A stretch of DNA of 64,000 nucleotides from contig JAFPVW010000066.1 in NCBI GenBank assembly GCA_017395215.1, positions 1 to 64,000 of the forward strand, given 5' to 3'. Made by a program: the position numbers and the translations under genes. The DNA comes from Prevotella sp. Lineage in GTDB: Bacteria; Bacteroidota; Bacteroidia; Bacteroidales; Bacteroidaceae. Numbering within the stretch: position 1 is the stretch's first letter; every line of letters starts with the position of its first letter. The notes below the pieces were generated by a model. The model ran no database searches. It saw only the letters and a program-made list of their open reading frames with translations, and was not told the origin of the DNA. Below are positions 35,417 to 43,158 of this stretch, piece by piece.

Positions 35417-37113
35417 CGACAGAAGAGAAAAGACAGATATTATTAGCTGACGCCACAGAGCGACTGCTCAAGATGCGACGCGAAGACGGCATGTGGGAAG
35501 GGCACTTATCGAGCAGCGCCATCTCTACTGCCGTATCTATATTTGCGCTGAGCGTCATCGACCGTCAGGAGTATGCCCAAGAGATAGGGAAGGGCCTGCA
35601 CTGGCTGCTCGACACCATGAAGGCAGAAGGGTCATGGGGCGACAGCGTGGAGAGTCCGGCTAACATGACGGCTACGCTGCTCTCATACACGGCGCTCAGT
35701 CATCTGGGAAGGGTGCCTGCAGCAACAGAAAACTATATCCGTGAGACATTAGGCTGGCGCAACGAGGAGCAGCTCGTGAACGGCGTGCTTGCCTACTACG
35801 GCGGCGACCTGACCTTCTCTGTTCCAATCCTGATGATGTGTGCCTTAGCGGGCATTGTCAGCGACTGGAAGCGCATCCCGCCATTCCCGTTCGAACTGGC
35901 CGTGCTGCCGCAGCGGACATTCCGTTTTCTGAACCTGCCAGTGGTCAGCTACGCCATACCGGCGCTGATTGCTGTGGGCATTTTGCAGAACCGTCGCCGC
36001 CGCACATGGTTGAGCGGTGTGCGCGAGTGGCTGGTGCCCAAGGCCCTGCGGGTGCTCACCCGTTTGCAGCCCGAAGATGGCGGCTTCCTGGAGGCGGCTC
36101 CGCTGACAGCTTTCGTGTCGATGTGTCTGGCAGAAGCCGGTCTGAAGAACCATCCTGTGACACTGGCCTGTGCGCGATTCCTGCGTTGCACGCTTCGCGA
36201 AGACGGTGCGTGGCCCATCGATACCAATCTGGCGGGCTGGGTGACGTCGCTGAGTTGTCGGGCACTCGCACATCGGTTGTCAGCCGACGAGCGGAAGACG
36301 CTTGCTGACACCATACGTGGCAACGCCACCCGACAGCAGCATCCCTTTACGGGGGCCCCGGCTGGTGGCTGGGGATGGACGAACCTTTCCGGTAGCGTGC
36401 CCGACGGCGACGATACCTCTGGTGCACTCGTGGCACTCCACACACTGCTCGACGGACAGTACGTTCCTGAAGTGGGGGCTGGTATTGACTGGCTCATCAG
36501 TCTGCAGAACCGCGACGGCGGTATGCCCACCTTCTGCCGGGGATGGGGCAAGCTGCCCTTCGACCGCAGCACGCCCGACATCACGGCCCATGCCATCTTG
36601 GCTATGAGTCTTTGGAAAAAAGCCTTACCCTTAGAACAGCAACCCCGCTGTCAGAAAAGCATCGACCGCATGACGGCGTGGATTAAGAAGACCATGTCGA
36701 AGGAAGGAGCCTGGACTCCGCTTTGGTTTGGCGACCAGGATGCTACAGACGAGAAGAACCCCGTCTACGGGGCAGCCACCATCATCGACTATCTGCAGAC
36801 TGCGGACATCGCCATGACACCAGCGGCCAAGGACTTCCTTTTGTCGTGCCAGAACGCTGACGGCGGCTGGGGCGGCAACAAGGGCGTAGCATCGAAGGTG
36901 ACGCTCACCGCCAAGGCCCTCTGTGCCCTCAGTCATTATAAGTCAGAATGCGACGAGGCCATCCGCCGTGGCGTTGACTATCTCTACCGTCAGTATGAGG
37001 AAGGCACGCTCTACCGGCGCGAGCCCATCGGCCTTTACTTCTCTCGACTCTGGTATTCGGAGGAGTTGTATAACTATACCTATTTGATATTAGCGCTACG
37101 ACAATATGAATAA
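35413..37113 (+). CDS. Class II terpene cyclase, squalene-hopene cyclase-like
   Basis: The 566-residue protein has the catalytic motif of class II cyclases, DGDDT at residues 331-335 (Asp331, Asp333, Asp334), which protonates a double bond or epoxide of a prenyl chain. QW-like repeats are present (QNRDGGMPTFCRGWG, QNADGGWGG, EDGAWPID, EDGMWEG). The length is about 60 residues shorter than bacterial squalene-hopene cyclase, so the substrate may not be squalene. No squalene synthase gene is visible in the window. It is coupled to the preceding prenyltransferase-fold gene and overlaps the next gene by eight bases. Confidence 0.85.
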   Translation: MTTEEKRQILLADATERLLKMRREDGMWEGHLSSSAISTAVSIFALSVIDRQEYAQEIGKGLHWLLDTMKAEGSWGDSVESPANMTATLLSYTALSHLGRVPAATENYIRETLGWRNEEQLVNGVLAYYGGDLTFSVPILMMCALAGIVSDWKRIPPFPFELAVLPQRTFRFLNLPVVSYAIPALIAVGILQNRRRRTWLSGVREWLVPKALRVLTRLQPEDGGFLEAAPLTAFVSMCLAEAGLKNHPVTLACARFLRCTLREDGAWPIDTNLAGWVTSLSCRALAHRLSADERKTLADTIRGNATRQQHPFTGAPAGGWGWTNLSGSVPDGDDTSGALVALHTLLDGQYVPEVGAGIDWLISLQNRDGGMPTFCRGWGKLPFDRSTPDITAHAILAMSLWKKALPLEQQPRCQKSIDRMTAWIKKTMSKEGAWTPLWFGDQDATDEKNPVYGAATIIDYLQTADIAMTPAAKDFLLSCQNADGGWGGNKGVASKVTLTAKALCALSHYKSECDEAIRRGVDYLYRQYEEGTLYRREPIGLYFSRLWYSEELYNYTYLILALRQYE

Positions 37114-38527
37114 AACCAAAGCCATTACCCTCGCCACCGTCGCCCTGTGGACAGCAGTGCTCATAGGCTGGCACTGGTATGACCCCAGCAAGGGACTGAC
37201 CAAGTTCGAGCCTGGTGCCGACAAGCGACCGCCAGGCAGTGAGCGCCAGGCCGACGATGTAATAATAGGTGAGTTCTTTATGAAGGGAGACTCTCCGGCT
37301 CCCACGCAGGGCGAGGATGTATGGCCGGGATTCCGAGGTCCCGACCGCTCGAACATCGTGAGTCACGCTGTGCCGATCAAGCTGGCGGAGGGCGACTTCG
37401 AGGAACTATGGTCCGTTGAGACGGGCGAAGGTCATGCGGCACCGGCCGTCTGGCGGGGTCGCGTGTATGTGCTCGACTACAACGAACAGCTGTCGAGCGA
37501 CGCCCTGCGCTGCCTCGACCTGAAGACGGGTGAGGAACTGTGGCGACGCTGGTATCGCGTACCCATGAAGCGCAACCACGGTTTCAGTCGTACCATTCCT
37601 GCCATTACGGCCGACGGACGGGTGGTGACGATAGGGCCTGAAGGTCATGTGATGTGCTGCAACGGTGAGACCGGCGACCTGTTGTGGACAATGGACCTGA
37701 AGAAGCGCTTCGCGACCGAGATTCCTTTCTGGTATGCCGGTCAGTGTCCGCTGATTATGGACGATGAACTCGTCGTAGCCCCTGCAGGCAAGGACACGCT
37801 GATGGTGGGACTCGACGTGGAAACAGGCCACGTGCGCTGGGCTACGGCGAACGACAAGAAGCTGAAGATGTCGCACTCGTCGGTCATGCCGATGACGTTA
37901 GGCGGCAAACGGACGCTGGTGTATGCTGGTATCGGCGGCGTCTGCGGCGTGTCGGCTGAAGGCAGCGACAAGGGCAAGATGCTCTGGTTCACGGACGGCT
38001 GGCAGCCATCGGTCATTGCACCGTCGCCCCTTCAACTGAGCAGCAATCAGATATTCCTCGTGGCGGGCTACGGTGCCGGCGGCGGACTGCTACAGGTGAG
38101 CCAGTCGGGCGGCTGGCAGGCAAAGGTGACCGATCAGTACAAGGCCGACAAGGGCATGAGCAGTGAGCAGCAGACGCCGATACTCTACAAGGGCAGCGTC
38201 ATCACTGTCCTGCCCAAGGATGGTGGCGGTATGCGTGAGCGTATCAGTATTTACCAGCCTACGGACCTGCATCGTGCCGTGTGGAACTCTGCCAGCGACG
38301 AGCGTTTCGGACTGGGTCCCTATCTGGTTATCGACGGCCGTCTGTTTGCGCTGAAGGAGGACGGACAGTTGTTTGTCTATGAGATTGGCGAGCGGCAGAT
38401 GAAGCTGCTGCATAAGCAGACGGTTATCAAAGACGGAGCAGATGCCTGGGGGCCGATGGCCTACGCCGACGGTATGCTCTTGCTGCGCGATGCCAAAACG
38501 GTGAAATGTGTCAGAATAAGTCAGTAA
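37106..38527 (+). CDS. Membrane-anchored PQQ-like beta-propeller protein 1
   Basis: The 473-residue protein has an N-terminal anchor (TLATVALWTAVLIGWHWY), a linker, then the start of a PQQ-like propeller at WPGFRGPDRSN and repeated blades of the type DLKTGEELWRRW, NGETGDLLWTMD and VETGHVRWAT. It should face the periplasm. These blades are structural; residues that would bind PQQ itself and a catalytic Asp are not evident. A W-P-x-F-R-G-P opening is common in planctomycete and Bacteroidota proteins of unknown function. Its stop overlaps the start of the next gene. Confidence 0.8.
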   Translation: MNKTKAITLATVALWTAVLIGWHWYDPSKGLTKFEPGADKRPPGSERQADDVIIGEFFMKGDSPAPTQGEDVWPGFRGPDRSNIVSHAVPIKLAEGDFEELWSVETGEGHAAPAVWRGRVYVLDYNEQLSSDALRCLDLKTGEELWRRWYRVPMKRNHGFSRTIPAITADGRVVTIGPEGHVMCCNGETGDLLWTMDLKKRFATEIPFWYAGQCPLIMDDELVVAPAGKDTLMVGLDVETGHVRWATANDKKLKMSHSSVMPMTLGGKRTLVYAGIGGVCGVSAEGSDKGKMLWFTDGWQPSVIAPSPLQLSSNQIFLVAGYGAGGGLLQVSQSGGWQAKVTDQYKADKGMSSEQQTPILYKGSVITVLPKDGGGMRERISIYQPTDLHRAVWNSASDERFGLGPYLVIDGRLFALKEDGQLFVYEIGERQMKLLHKQTVIKDGADAWGPMAYADGMLLLRDAKTVKCVRISQ

Positions 38528-39555
38528 TGAATATGGAACAGAAAATGAACAAGATGACGAGGCGCAGGTTTCTGCAGGTGGGAGGCTCGTTGGCCTTAGG
38601 CGCGGTCTTCGTTGGCGTCATGGGACGCAGTCTGTGGAAGCTGCTGACCAATCCGGCGGAAGTTTTCTATGATGCCAAGGATGCCAAGCGGACAAAGGAC
38701 ATGCTGGAGAAGGAGCAGTTTGTTTCACCCTATCGCCGTACGTTCGGCTTTATGGCTCCCGATGAGATTATGGCGCTCGAACTGATGGGCGACCAGATTT
38801 TGGTGGCCACACCTAATAATATCTACTGTTACGGTCTCGACGGCAGTCTGAACGAGAATTTCCCGGTTCGCAGCGATGTGCGCGATATGGCGGTGTACAA
38901 GGACCGGCTGTATCTGCTGTTCCCGTCGCGTATCGAGGTGTACGACGCGAAGGGCACCGAGGTGCAGGAATGGGAGGCTTGCAGCGATGATGCCGACTAC
39001 TGTTCGCTGACGGTGTTTGAGGGTGGCGTCTTTGTTACCGATGCCTCGGCGAAGAACATCTGCCAGTATCACCTCGATGGCTCGTTGGCGCGGTTTATCA
39101 AGAGTCCGAACGGCTTCGTGGTGCCGAGCTATTCGTTTGGCATTACCAACATGGGCGGGCGGGTATTCTGCTCGAATCCCGGGCGGCACCTCGTAGAGCA
39201 ATATACGGCCGACGGCGAGTATGTCGGTGCGTTCGGGAAGTCGGGTGCTGGTGCCGGTGAGTTCAGCGGCTGTTGTAATCCTGTGCAGATTACCGCGACG
39301 GTAGCAGGCGAGCTGCTGACCAGCGAGAAGGGAATACCCCGCATCAGTTGCTACGGCAGCGACGGGAGGTTCCGCAGTGTTCTGCTCGATGACAAAGCCC
39401 TTGGTGGCGGTCATGCAGCATACGATGTGCGTGTTCTTGACGACAAGCTGATTGTGGCAGGTGGCAAGAAGATTTCGGTATTCCAATATGACGACCGTCG
39501 CTCGGCCCAGACGCTCTGTGGTGCATGTACGGTTGATTGTCCTATGAAAGTATAA
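38527..39555 (+). CDS. Tat-exported NHL-like beta-propeller protein
   Basis: The 342-residue protein has a twin-arginine signal (MTRRRFLQVGGSLALG), then NHL/six-blade propeller-like repeats (DQILVATPNNIYCYGLDGSL; VEQYTADGEYVGAFGKSGAGAGEFSG). It ends in LCGACTVDCPMKV, a Cys cluster that could bind or contact an iron-sulfur centre. Tat export suggests folding or cofactor loading in the cytoplasm before export. The start codon at 38527 overlaps the preceding stop (TAATG); a second ATG lies at 38533. The next gene is also Tat-exported. Confidence 0.78.
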   Translation: MNMEQKMNKMTRRRFLQVGGSLALGAVFVGVMGRSLWKLLTNPAEVFYDAKDAKRTKDMLEKEQFVSPYRRTFGFMAPDEIMALELMGDQILVATPNNIYCYGLDGSLNENFPVRSDVRDMAVYKDRLYLLFPSRIEVYDAKGTEVQEWEACSDDADYCSLTVFEGGVFVTDASAKNICQYHLDGSLARFIKSPNGFVVPSYSFGITNMGGRVFCSNPGRHLVEQYTADGEYVGAFGKSGAGAGEFSGCCNPVQITATVAGELLTSEKGIPRISCYGSDGRFRSVLLDDKALGGGHAAYDVRVLDDKLIVAGGKKISVFQYDDRRSAQTLCGACTVDCPMKV

Positions 39556-39604
39556 GTGAGGAATGAGGAATGAGGAATGAGGAATGAGAAATGAGAAATG
39601 AGAA
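39556..39604 (+). repeat. Seven-copy ATGAGGA/ATGAGAA heptad array
   Basis: Heptads GTGAGGA, ATGAGGA x3, ATGAGAA x3 run without a break into ATGAGT at 39605. Every copy contains an ATG and a GAGGA or GAGAA that could serve as a ribosome binding site, so the array sets up several possible start contexts for the next gene. Confidence 0.9.
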
Positions 39605-40177
39605 ATGAGTAGTAAGGAGATGAGTAGTCCGATGGCGCGGCGAGAGTTCCTGCGCAAGTGCGGGGCGCTGCTGGCAGGCGGCTCCCTGGCAGCTGTTGGG
39701 GGCGTGCTTGCCACAAAGGCATCAGCCAAGGAAGGCGAGATGATGTGGCAGATAGACCCTGAGAAGTGCGTACAGTGTGGACGCTGCCAGACGGAGTGTG
39801 TGCTGCCTGTGTCGGCGGTGAAGTGTTTCCATGCCAATCAGGTGTGCGGTTACTGCGACCTTTGTGGTGGCTACTACCGTGCCAATGTGAAGGAACTGAA
39901 CACGGCGGCTGAGAACATGATGTGCCCCACGGGAGCCATCACCCGTCTGTTTGTTGAGGAGCCGTATTTCGAGTACACCATCGACGAGAGCCTCTGCAAC
40001 GGCTGTGGCAAGTGCGTGAAGGGTTGCTCGTCGTTTGGCAACGGCTCGCTGTTCCTGCAGATTCAGCAGGAGCTCTGTCTGAACTGCAATGAGTGTAAGA
40101 TATCGAAGGTCTGCGTCAGCGGGGCTATCCAGCGGGTACCCGTCAGTCAGGGCTATAAACTGAAAGATCATGCTTAG
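39605..40177 (+). CDS. Tat-exported ferredoxin-like protein with three to four Fe-S motifs
   Basis: The 190-residue protein has a twin-arginine signal (ARREFLRKCGALLAGG) and then iron-sulfur motifs CVQCGRCQTEC, CGYCDLC, CNGCGKCVKGC and CLNCNECKISKVC. It resembles NapG-type periplasmic ferredoxins, which pass electrons with NapH-type membrane partners. The next gene, overlapping by eight bases, is NapH/NosR-like, so the two probably form a complex. The start is uncertain: ATG codons at 39605, 39620 and 39632 are all in frame before the twin arginines. Confidence 0.85.
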   Translation: MSSKEMSSPMARREFLRKCGALLAGGSLAAVGGVLATKASAKEGEMMWQIDPEKCVQCGRCQTECVLPVSAVKCFHANQVCGYCDLCGGYYRANVKELNTAAENMMCPTGAITRLFVEEPYFEYTIDESLCNGCGKCVKGCSSFGNGSLFLQIQQELCLNCNECKISKVCVSGAIQRVPVSQGYKLKDHA

Positions 40178-41384
40178 ACTAATGGCTGTTGCCCGGTTCC
40201 CGAAGCCGGACTTCACTTCGGGTTATCAGTATCCTGAAATTATCCACGGGATGCCTTGGGAGACGTTCTGGTCATGGGTTGACGTAGTGTTGCTCGTTGG
40301 ATTGATGAGCCTTGTGGCGTGGGCGGTTCACCGTAGGCCCAGCCGCCGGATTATCTTTGCCGTGAGCGTGGTGTCGGTGCTTTATTTCGGTTTCTTCCGC
40401 ACGGGGTGCGTCTGTAGCATCGGCTCGATACAGAACGTGGTGCTGGCGCTGGGCGACAGCAGTTACCGGTTGCCGTTGGTCGTGCTCGTGCTGTTCCTGT
40501 TGCCGCTGGTTTTTGCCTTGTTCTTCGGCAGGGTGTTTTGTGCCGGTGTCTGTCCGATGGGTGCGCTGCAGGAGTTGGTGAATGTGCGCAATTTCCGCAT
40601 CTCCCGTGCCGTGGCTTCAGCACTAAGTTTCTTTCCCTGGATTTATCTGGGCTTTGCCATTCTTTATGCTGCTACCCGAAGCCAGTTTATCATCTGCCGT
40701 TTTGACCCCTTCGTTCCTATCTTCCGCTTGAGTGGCGATGTGGGAATGATCGTCTTCGGCGTATCGTTGCTGGTGCTGTCGGTCTTTGTCGGCCGGCCGT
40801 TCTGCCGGTTCCTCTGTCCTTACGGTGCTATTCTTGGTGTAGTAAGCAGCGTGGCAACGAAGCGGGTGGAGGTGACGAAGAAGGCGTGTATCAACTGCAC
40901 GCTCTGCCACAACGCCTGCCCTGTAGATGCTATTCGCGAACCTTACGCCAACAAGGGTGGTGAGCGGAGGATGAAAGGCGTGCGCCGCGTGCTGCTCTAT
41001 CTCGTGATGCTGCCCTTGCTTACTTTCGGTGGCGGCTGGCTGCTGTCGAGTCAGAGCGATACACTCAGTATTGCCCATCGTGATGTGTACCTCTATACGC
41101 TGCTGCAGGAAGCCTCCTCCAACCTCCCCCCGGAGGTGGAGGCTTTCCACGAGATGGGACGCTCTATGGAAGATTTGGAGGCATCGGTCGTCAGTGTACG
41201 CGAGGCTTATAAGCATTGGGCTTGGCTGGCTGGGGCGCTGATTGGTTTCGTGCTGGGGTGTAAGCTCATACGTCTCTCCGTAAAACGTACCCGCAAGACA
41301 TACGAGATAGAGCCTTCGGCCTGTGTGGCCTGCGGCAAGTGCTTTGATTATTGTCCACAAAATATAGCTGTGAAAAATGAATAG
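40170..41384 (+). CDS. NosR/NapH-like membrane iron-sulfur protein
   Basis: The 404-residue protein has about five to six membrane helices and conserved Cys pairs at their ends (RTGCVC, VFCAGVCPMGAL, PFCRFLCPYGAI), as in NapH, NosR and PceC. Cytoplasmic or periplasmic 4Fe-4S motifs follow: CINCTLCHNACP (about residue 240) and CVACGKCFDYCP near the C-terminus. Such proteins carry electrons across the inner membrane. Residues about 314-326 are encoded by a small inverted repeat (41111-41145). It overlaps the next gene by eight bases. Confidence 0.85.
   Translation: MLRLMAVARFPKPDFTSGYQYPEIIHGMPWETFWSWVDVVLLVGLMSLVAWAVHRRPSRRIIFAVSVVSVLYFGFFRTGCVCSIGSIQNVVLALGDSSYRLPLVVLVLFLLPLVFALFFGRVFCAGVCPMGALQELVNVRNFRISRAVASALSFFPWIYLGFAILYAATRSQFIICRFDPFVPIFRLSGDVGMIVFGVSLLVLSVFVGRPFCRFLCPYGAILGVVSSVATKRVEVTKKACINCTLCHNACPVDAIREPYANKGGERRMKGVRRVLLYLVMLPLLTFGGGWLLSSQSDTLSIAHRDVYLYTLLQEASSNLPPEVEAFHEMGRSMEDLEASVVSVREAYKHWAWLAGALIGFVLGCKLIRLSVKRTRKTYEIEPSACVACGKCFDYCPQNIAVKNE
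41111..41145. repeat. Inverted repeat inside the NosR/NapH-like gene
   Basis: AAGCCTCC at 41111-41118 pairs with GGAGGCTT at 41138-41145, with CCTCC/GGAGG pairs inside. It recalls one arm of the 98-bp element in metH (GCCTCCCC..CCCTCC), so it may be a half element read in frame. Confidence 0.55.
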
Positions 41385-43158
41385 GAATGTATATAGAAAC
41401 GTGGCCTTGGTGACAGTGGTGTTTGCACTGGCACTATTGGTGATGATGGGGGTGAGTTGGCTGCAGATGCACCAGACGACGCCGCTCCAGACGGAGGTGA
41501 TGGAGACGTTGAAGCAGCTCAACGAGAGTAACACCGAGAATGCGGAGTTAGCAGACGAGATACGACGGCTGGATTTGCTGTCGAGAAAGGCGTACTTCAC
41601 GCAAGAGAGCCATCTGAAGACTGGTGCGTGGATACTCTGCGGGATGGCAGTGGTCATCGGCCTGAGTCTCCGCATGTACTTCAAAGACTCGAAAAATCTG
41701 CCTGAGAAGGAGCTTGACCCCATTGACGAGTGGATGACAAAGAGCAACGCCCGAAAGTATATAGGGTGGGGCGTCGGCGGACTGGCAGCTGCCTCAGTGC
41801 TGTTTGCCCTGTTAACGTCGGAGGAGGTGAAGAGGCGTTCGTGGCTGATGAGCCACGCACCGGACCTTGAGATGAGGAGTGAGGAGACGGCAGCGACAGA
41901 TTCTGCCAGCACTGCCCCAGCTGCAGCTGAGGCAGCTGCCAGCGACACGGTGAAGACAGACAGCACCCTTGTGGCTGAATCCGAGGAACCCGCAGACTCT
42001 TTCCCAACACCCAAGCTGACCTCGAATGCCTTCCGCGGCAACAACTCATCGGGCCGTTCATCAGCGCGCGGCATTCCAACGTCGTGGAACCTGAAGAGCG
42101 GCAAGAACATCCTTTGGCAGAAGACCGTTCCCAAGCACGGCTATAACTCGCCAGTTATCAACGGGCGGAACATCTTCCTGACCGGAGCCGACGGCCAAGC
42201 CCGCGAACTCTATTGCTTTGACCTGTGGACGGGAGAGCTGCGCTGGACGGTGAAGGCCGACGGTATCAGCGGTTCGCCCTCGTCGATGCCCCAGGTGAAC
42301 GACGACACGGGACTTGCAGCCTCGACCGTTGCCACCAACGGCAAGCAGGTGTGCGCTATCTTTGCTACGGGCGACGTCGTCTGTGCCGACATGGACGGCA
42401 AGCGGCTGTGGGCTAAGAACCTCGGTGTGCCCGACAATCACTATGGCTTTGCCTCGTCGCTGCTGATGTACGGTAATGAACTGATTATACAGTACGACAA
42501 CAACTCGAATGCCAAGCTCATTGCCCTCAGCGCGGCCAATGGCAACCAGCTGTGGAGCAAGAGCCGTAAGGACAAGATAGCCTGGAGCTCGCCTATTATC
42601 GCCAAGGCAGGAGGTCAGCAGGCCGTCATCGTGATGGGCAATCCCGCCATTACGGCGTACAGTGCTTCGAATGGTGCTGAGCTCTGGCGCGTGGAGTGCA
42701 TGAGCGGTGAGGTAGGCAGCAGTCCGTGTGCATCGAACGGGGTAATCTATGGTGCCAGCGAGTATGCAACGTGTGTGGCCATCAATGCCGAGACGGGCGA
42801 GAAGATATGGGAGGCGAGCGACTGTCTGCCCGAGTGCTCGAGTCCGGTGGCAACGAAGGACCTGCTCTATGTGGCTACCAGCTACGGTGCTGTCTGTGCC
42901 TATAACACCGAAGACGGCAGCGTGGTGAAGCAGCACGAGCTGACGACGCCGTTCTATTCATCGCCCATCATTGCCGACGGCAAGATTTATCTGTTCAGTA
43001 ACAGCGGCAAGTGCTACATCTTCTCTACAGGCAAGGACTTCAAACTGATTACCAGTTTCGAGACGGGCGAGAAAACCTTTGCGACGCCTGCTTTCACGGA
43101 CGGGATGATGGTGGTACGTACCGATAAGAGTCTTTACGTGGTTAAAAAGGAATCATAA
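41377..43158 (+). CDS. Membrane-anchored PQQ-like beta-propeller protein 2
   Basis: The 593-residue protein has membrane segments at about residues 8-26, 84-100 and 126-146, a coiled coil between the first two (EVMETLKQLNESNTENAELADEI), an Ala/Thr/Ser-rich linker (about 165-205), then a PQQ-like propeller (about 220-593) with blades such as DLWTGELRWTV, SAANGNQLWSKS, SASNGAELWRVE and NAETGEKIWEAS. The linker begins with SWLMSHAP, encoded by the palindrome at 41837-41860. The next gene begins on the last base of its stop codon. Confidence 0.8.
   Translation: MNRNVYRNVALVTVVFALALLVMMGVSWLQMHQTTPLQTEVMETLKQLNESNTENAELADEIRRLDLLSRKAYFTQESHLKTGAWILCGMAVVIGLSLRMYFKDSKNLPEKELDPIDEWMTKSNARKYIGWGVGGLAAASVLFALLTSEEVKRRSWLMSHAPDLEMRSEETAATDSASTAPAAAEAAASDTVKTDSTLVAESEEPADSFPTPKLTSNAFRGNNSSGRSSARGIPTSWNLKSGKNILWQKTVPKHGYNSPVINGRNIFLTGADGQARELYCFDLWTGELRWTVKADGISGSPSSMPQVNDDTGLAASTVATNGKQVCAIFATGDVVCADMDGKRLWAKNLGVPDNHYGFASSLLMYGNELIIQYDNNSNAKLIALSAANGNQLWSKSRKDKIAWSSPIIAKAGGQQAVIVMGNPAITAYSASNGAELWRVECMSGEVGSSPCASNGVIYGASEYATCVAINAETGEKIWEASDCLPECSSPVATKDLLYVATSYGAVCAYNTEDGSVVKQHELTTPFYSSPIIADGKIYLFSNSGKCYIFSTGKDFKLITSFETGEKTFATPAFTDGMMVVRTDKSLYVVKKES
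41837..41860. repeat. GTGGCTGATGAGCCAC palindrome inside propeller gene 2
   Basis: The core CGTGGCTGATGAGCCACG (41840-41857) and its flanks match, in opposite orientation, the copy at 50011-50048 in the permease gene. A third, more divergent copy is at 50660-50685. Confidence 0.85.

Noticed and set aside
40170..41384. Nitrous oxide or nitrate reduction operon
   Set aside because: The membrane protein resembles NosR/NapH, but no NosZ, NapA or NapB gene is present anywhere in the cluster.
40623..42134. 503-codon open frame opposite the NosR-like and propeller 2 genes
   Set aside because: Antisense to two coupled genes with Fe-S and propeller motifs; no promoter or ribosome binding site.
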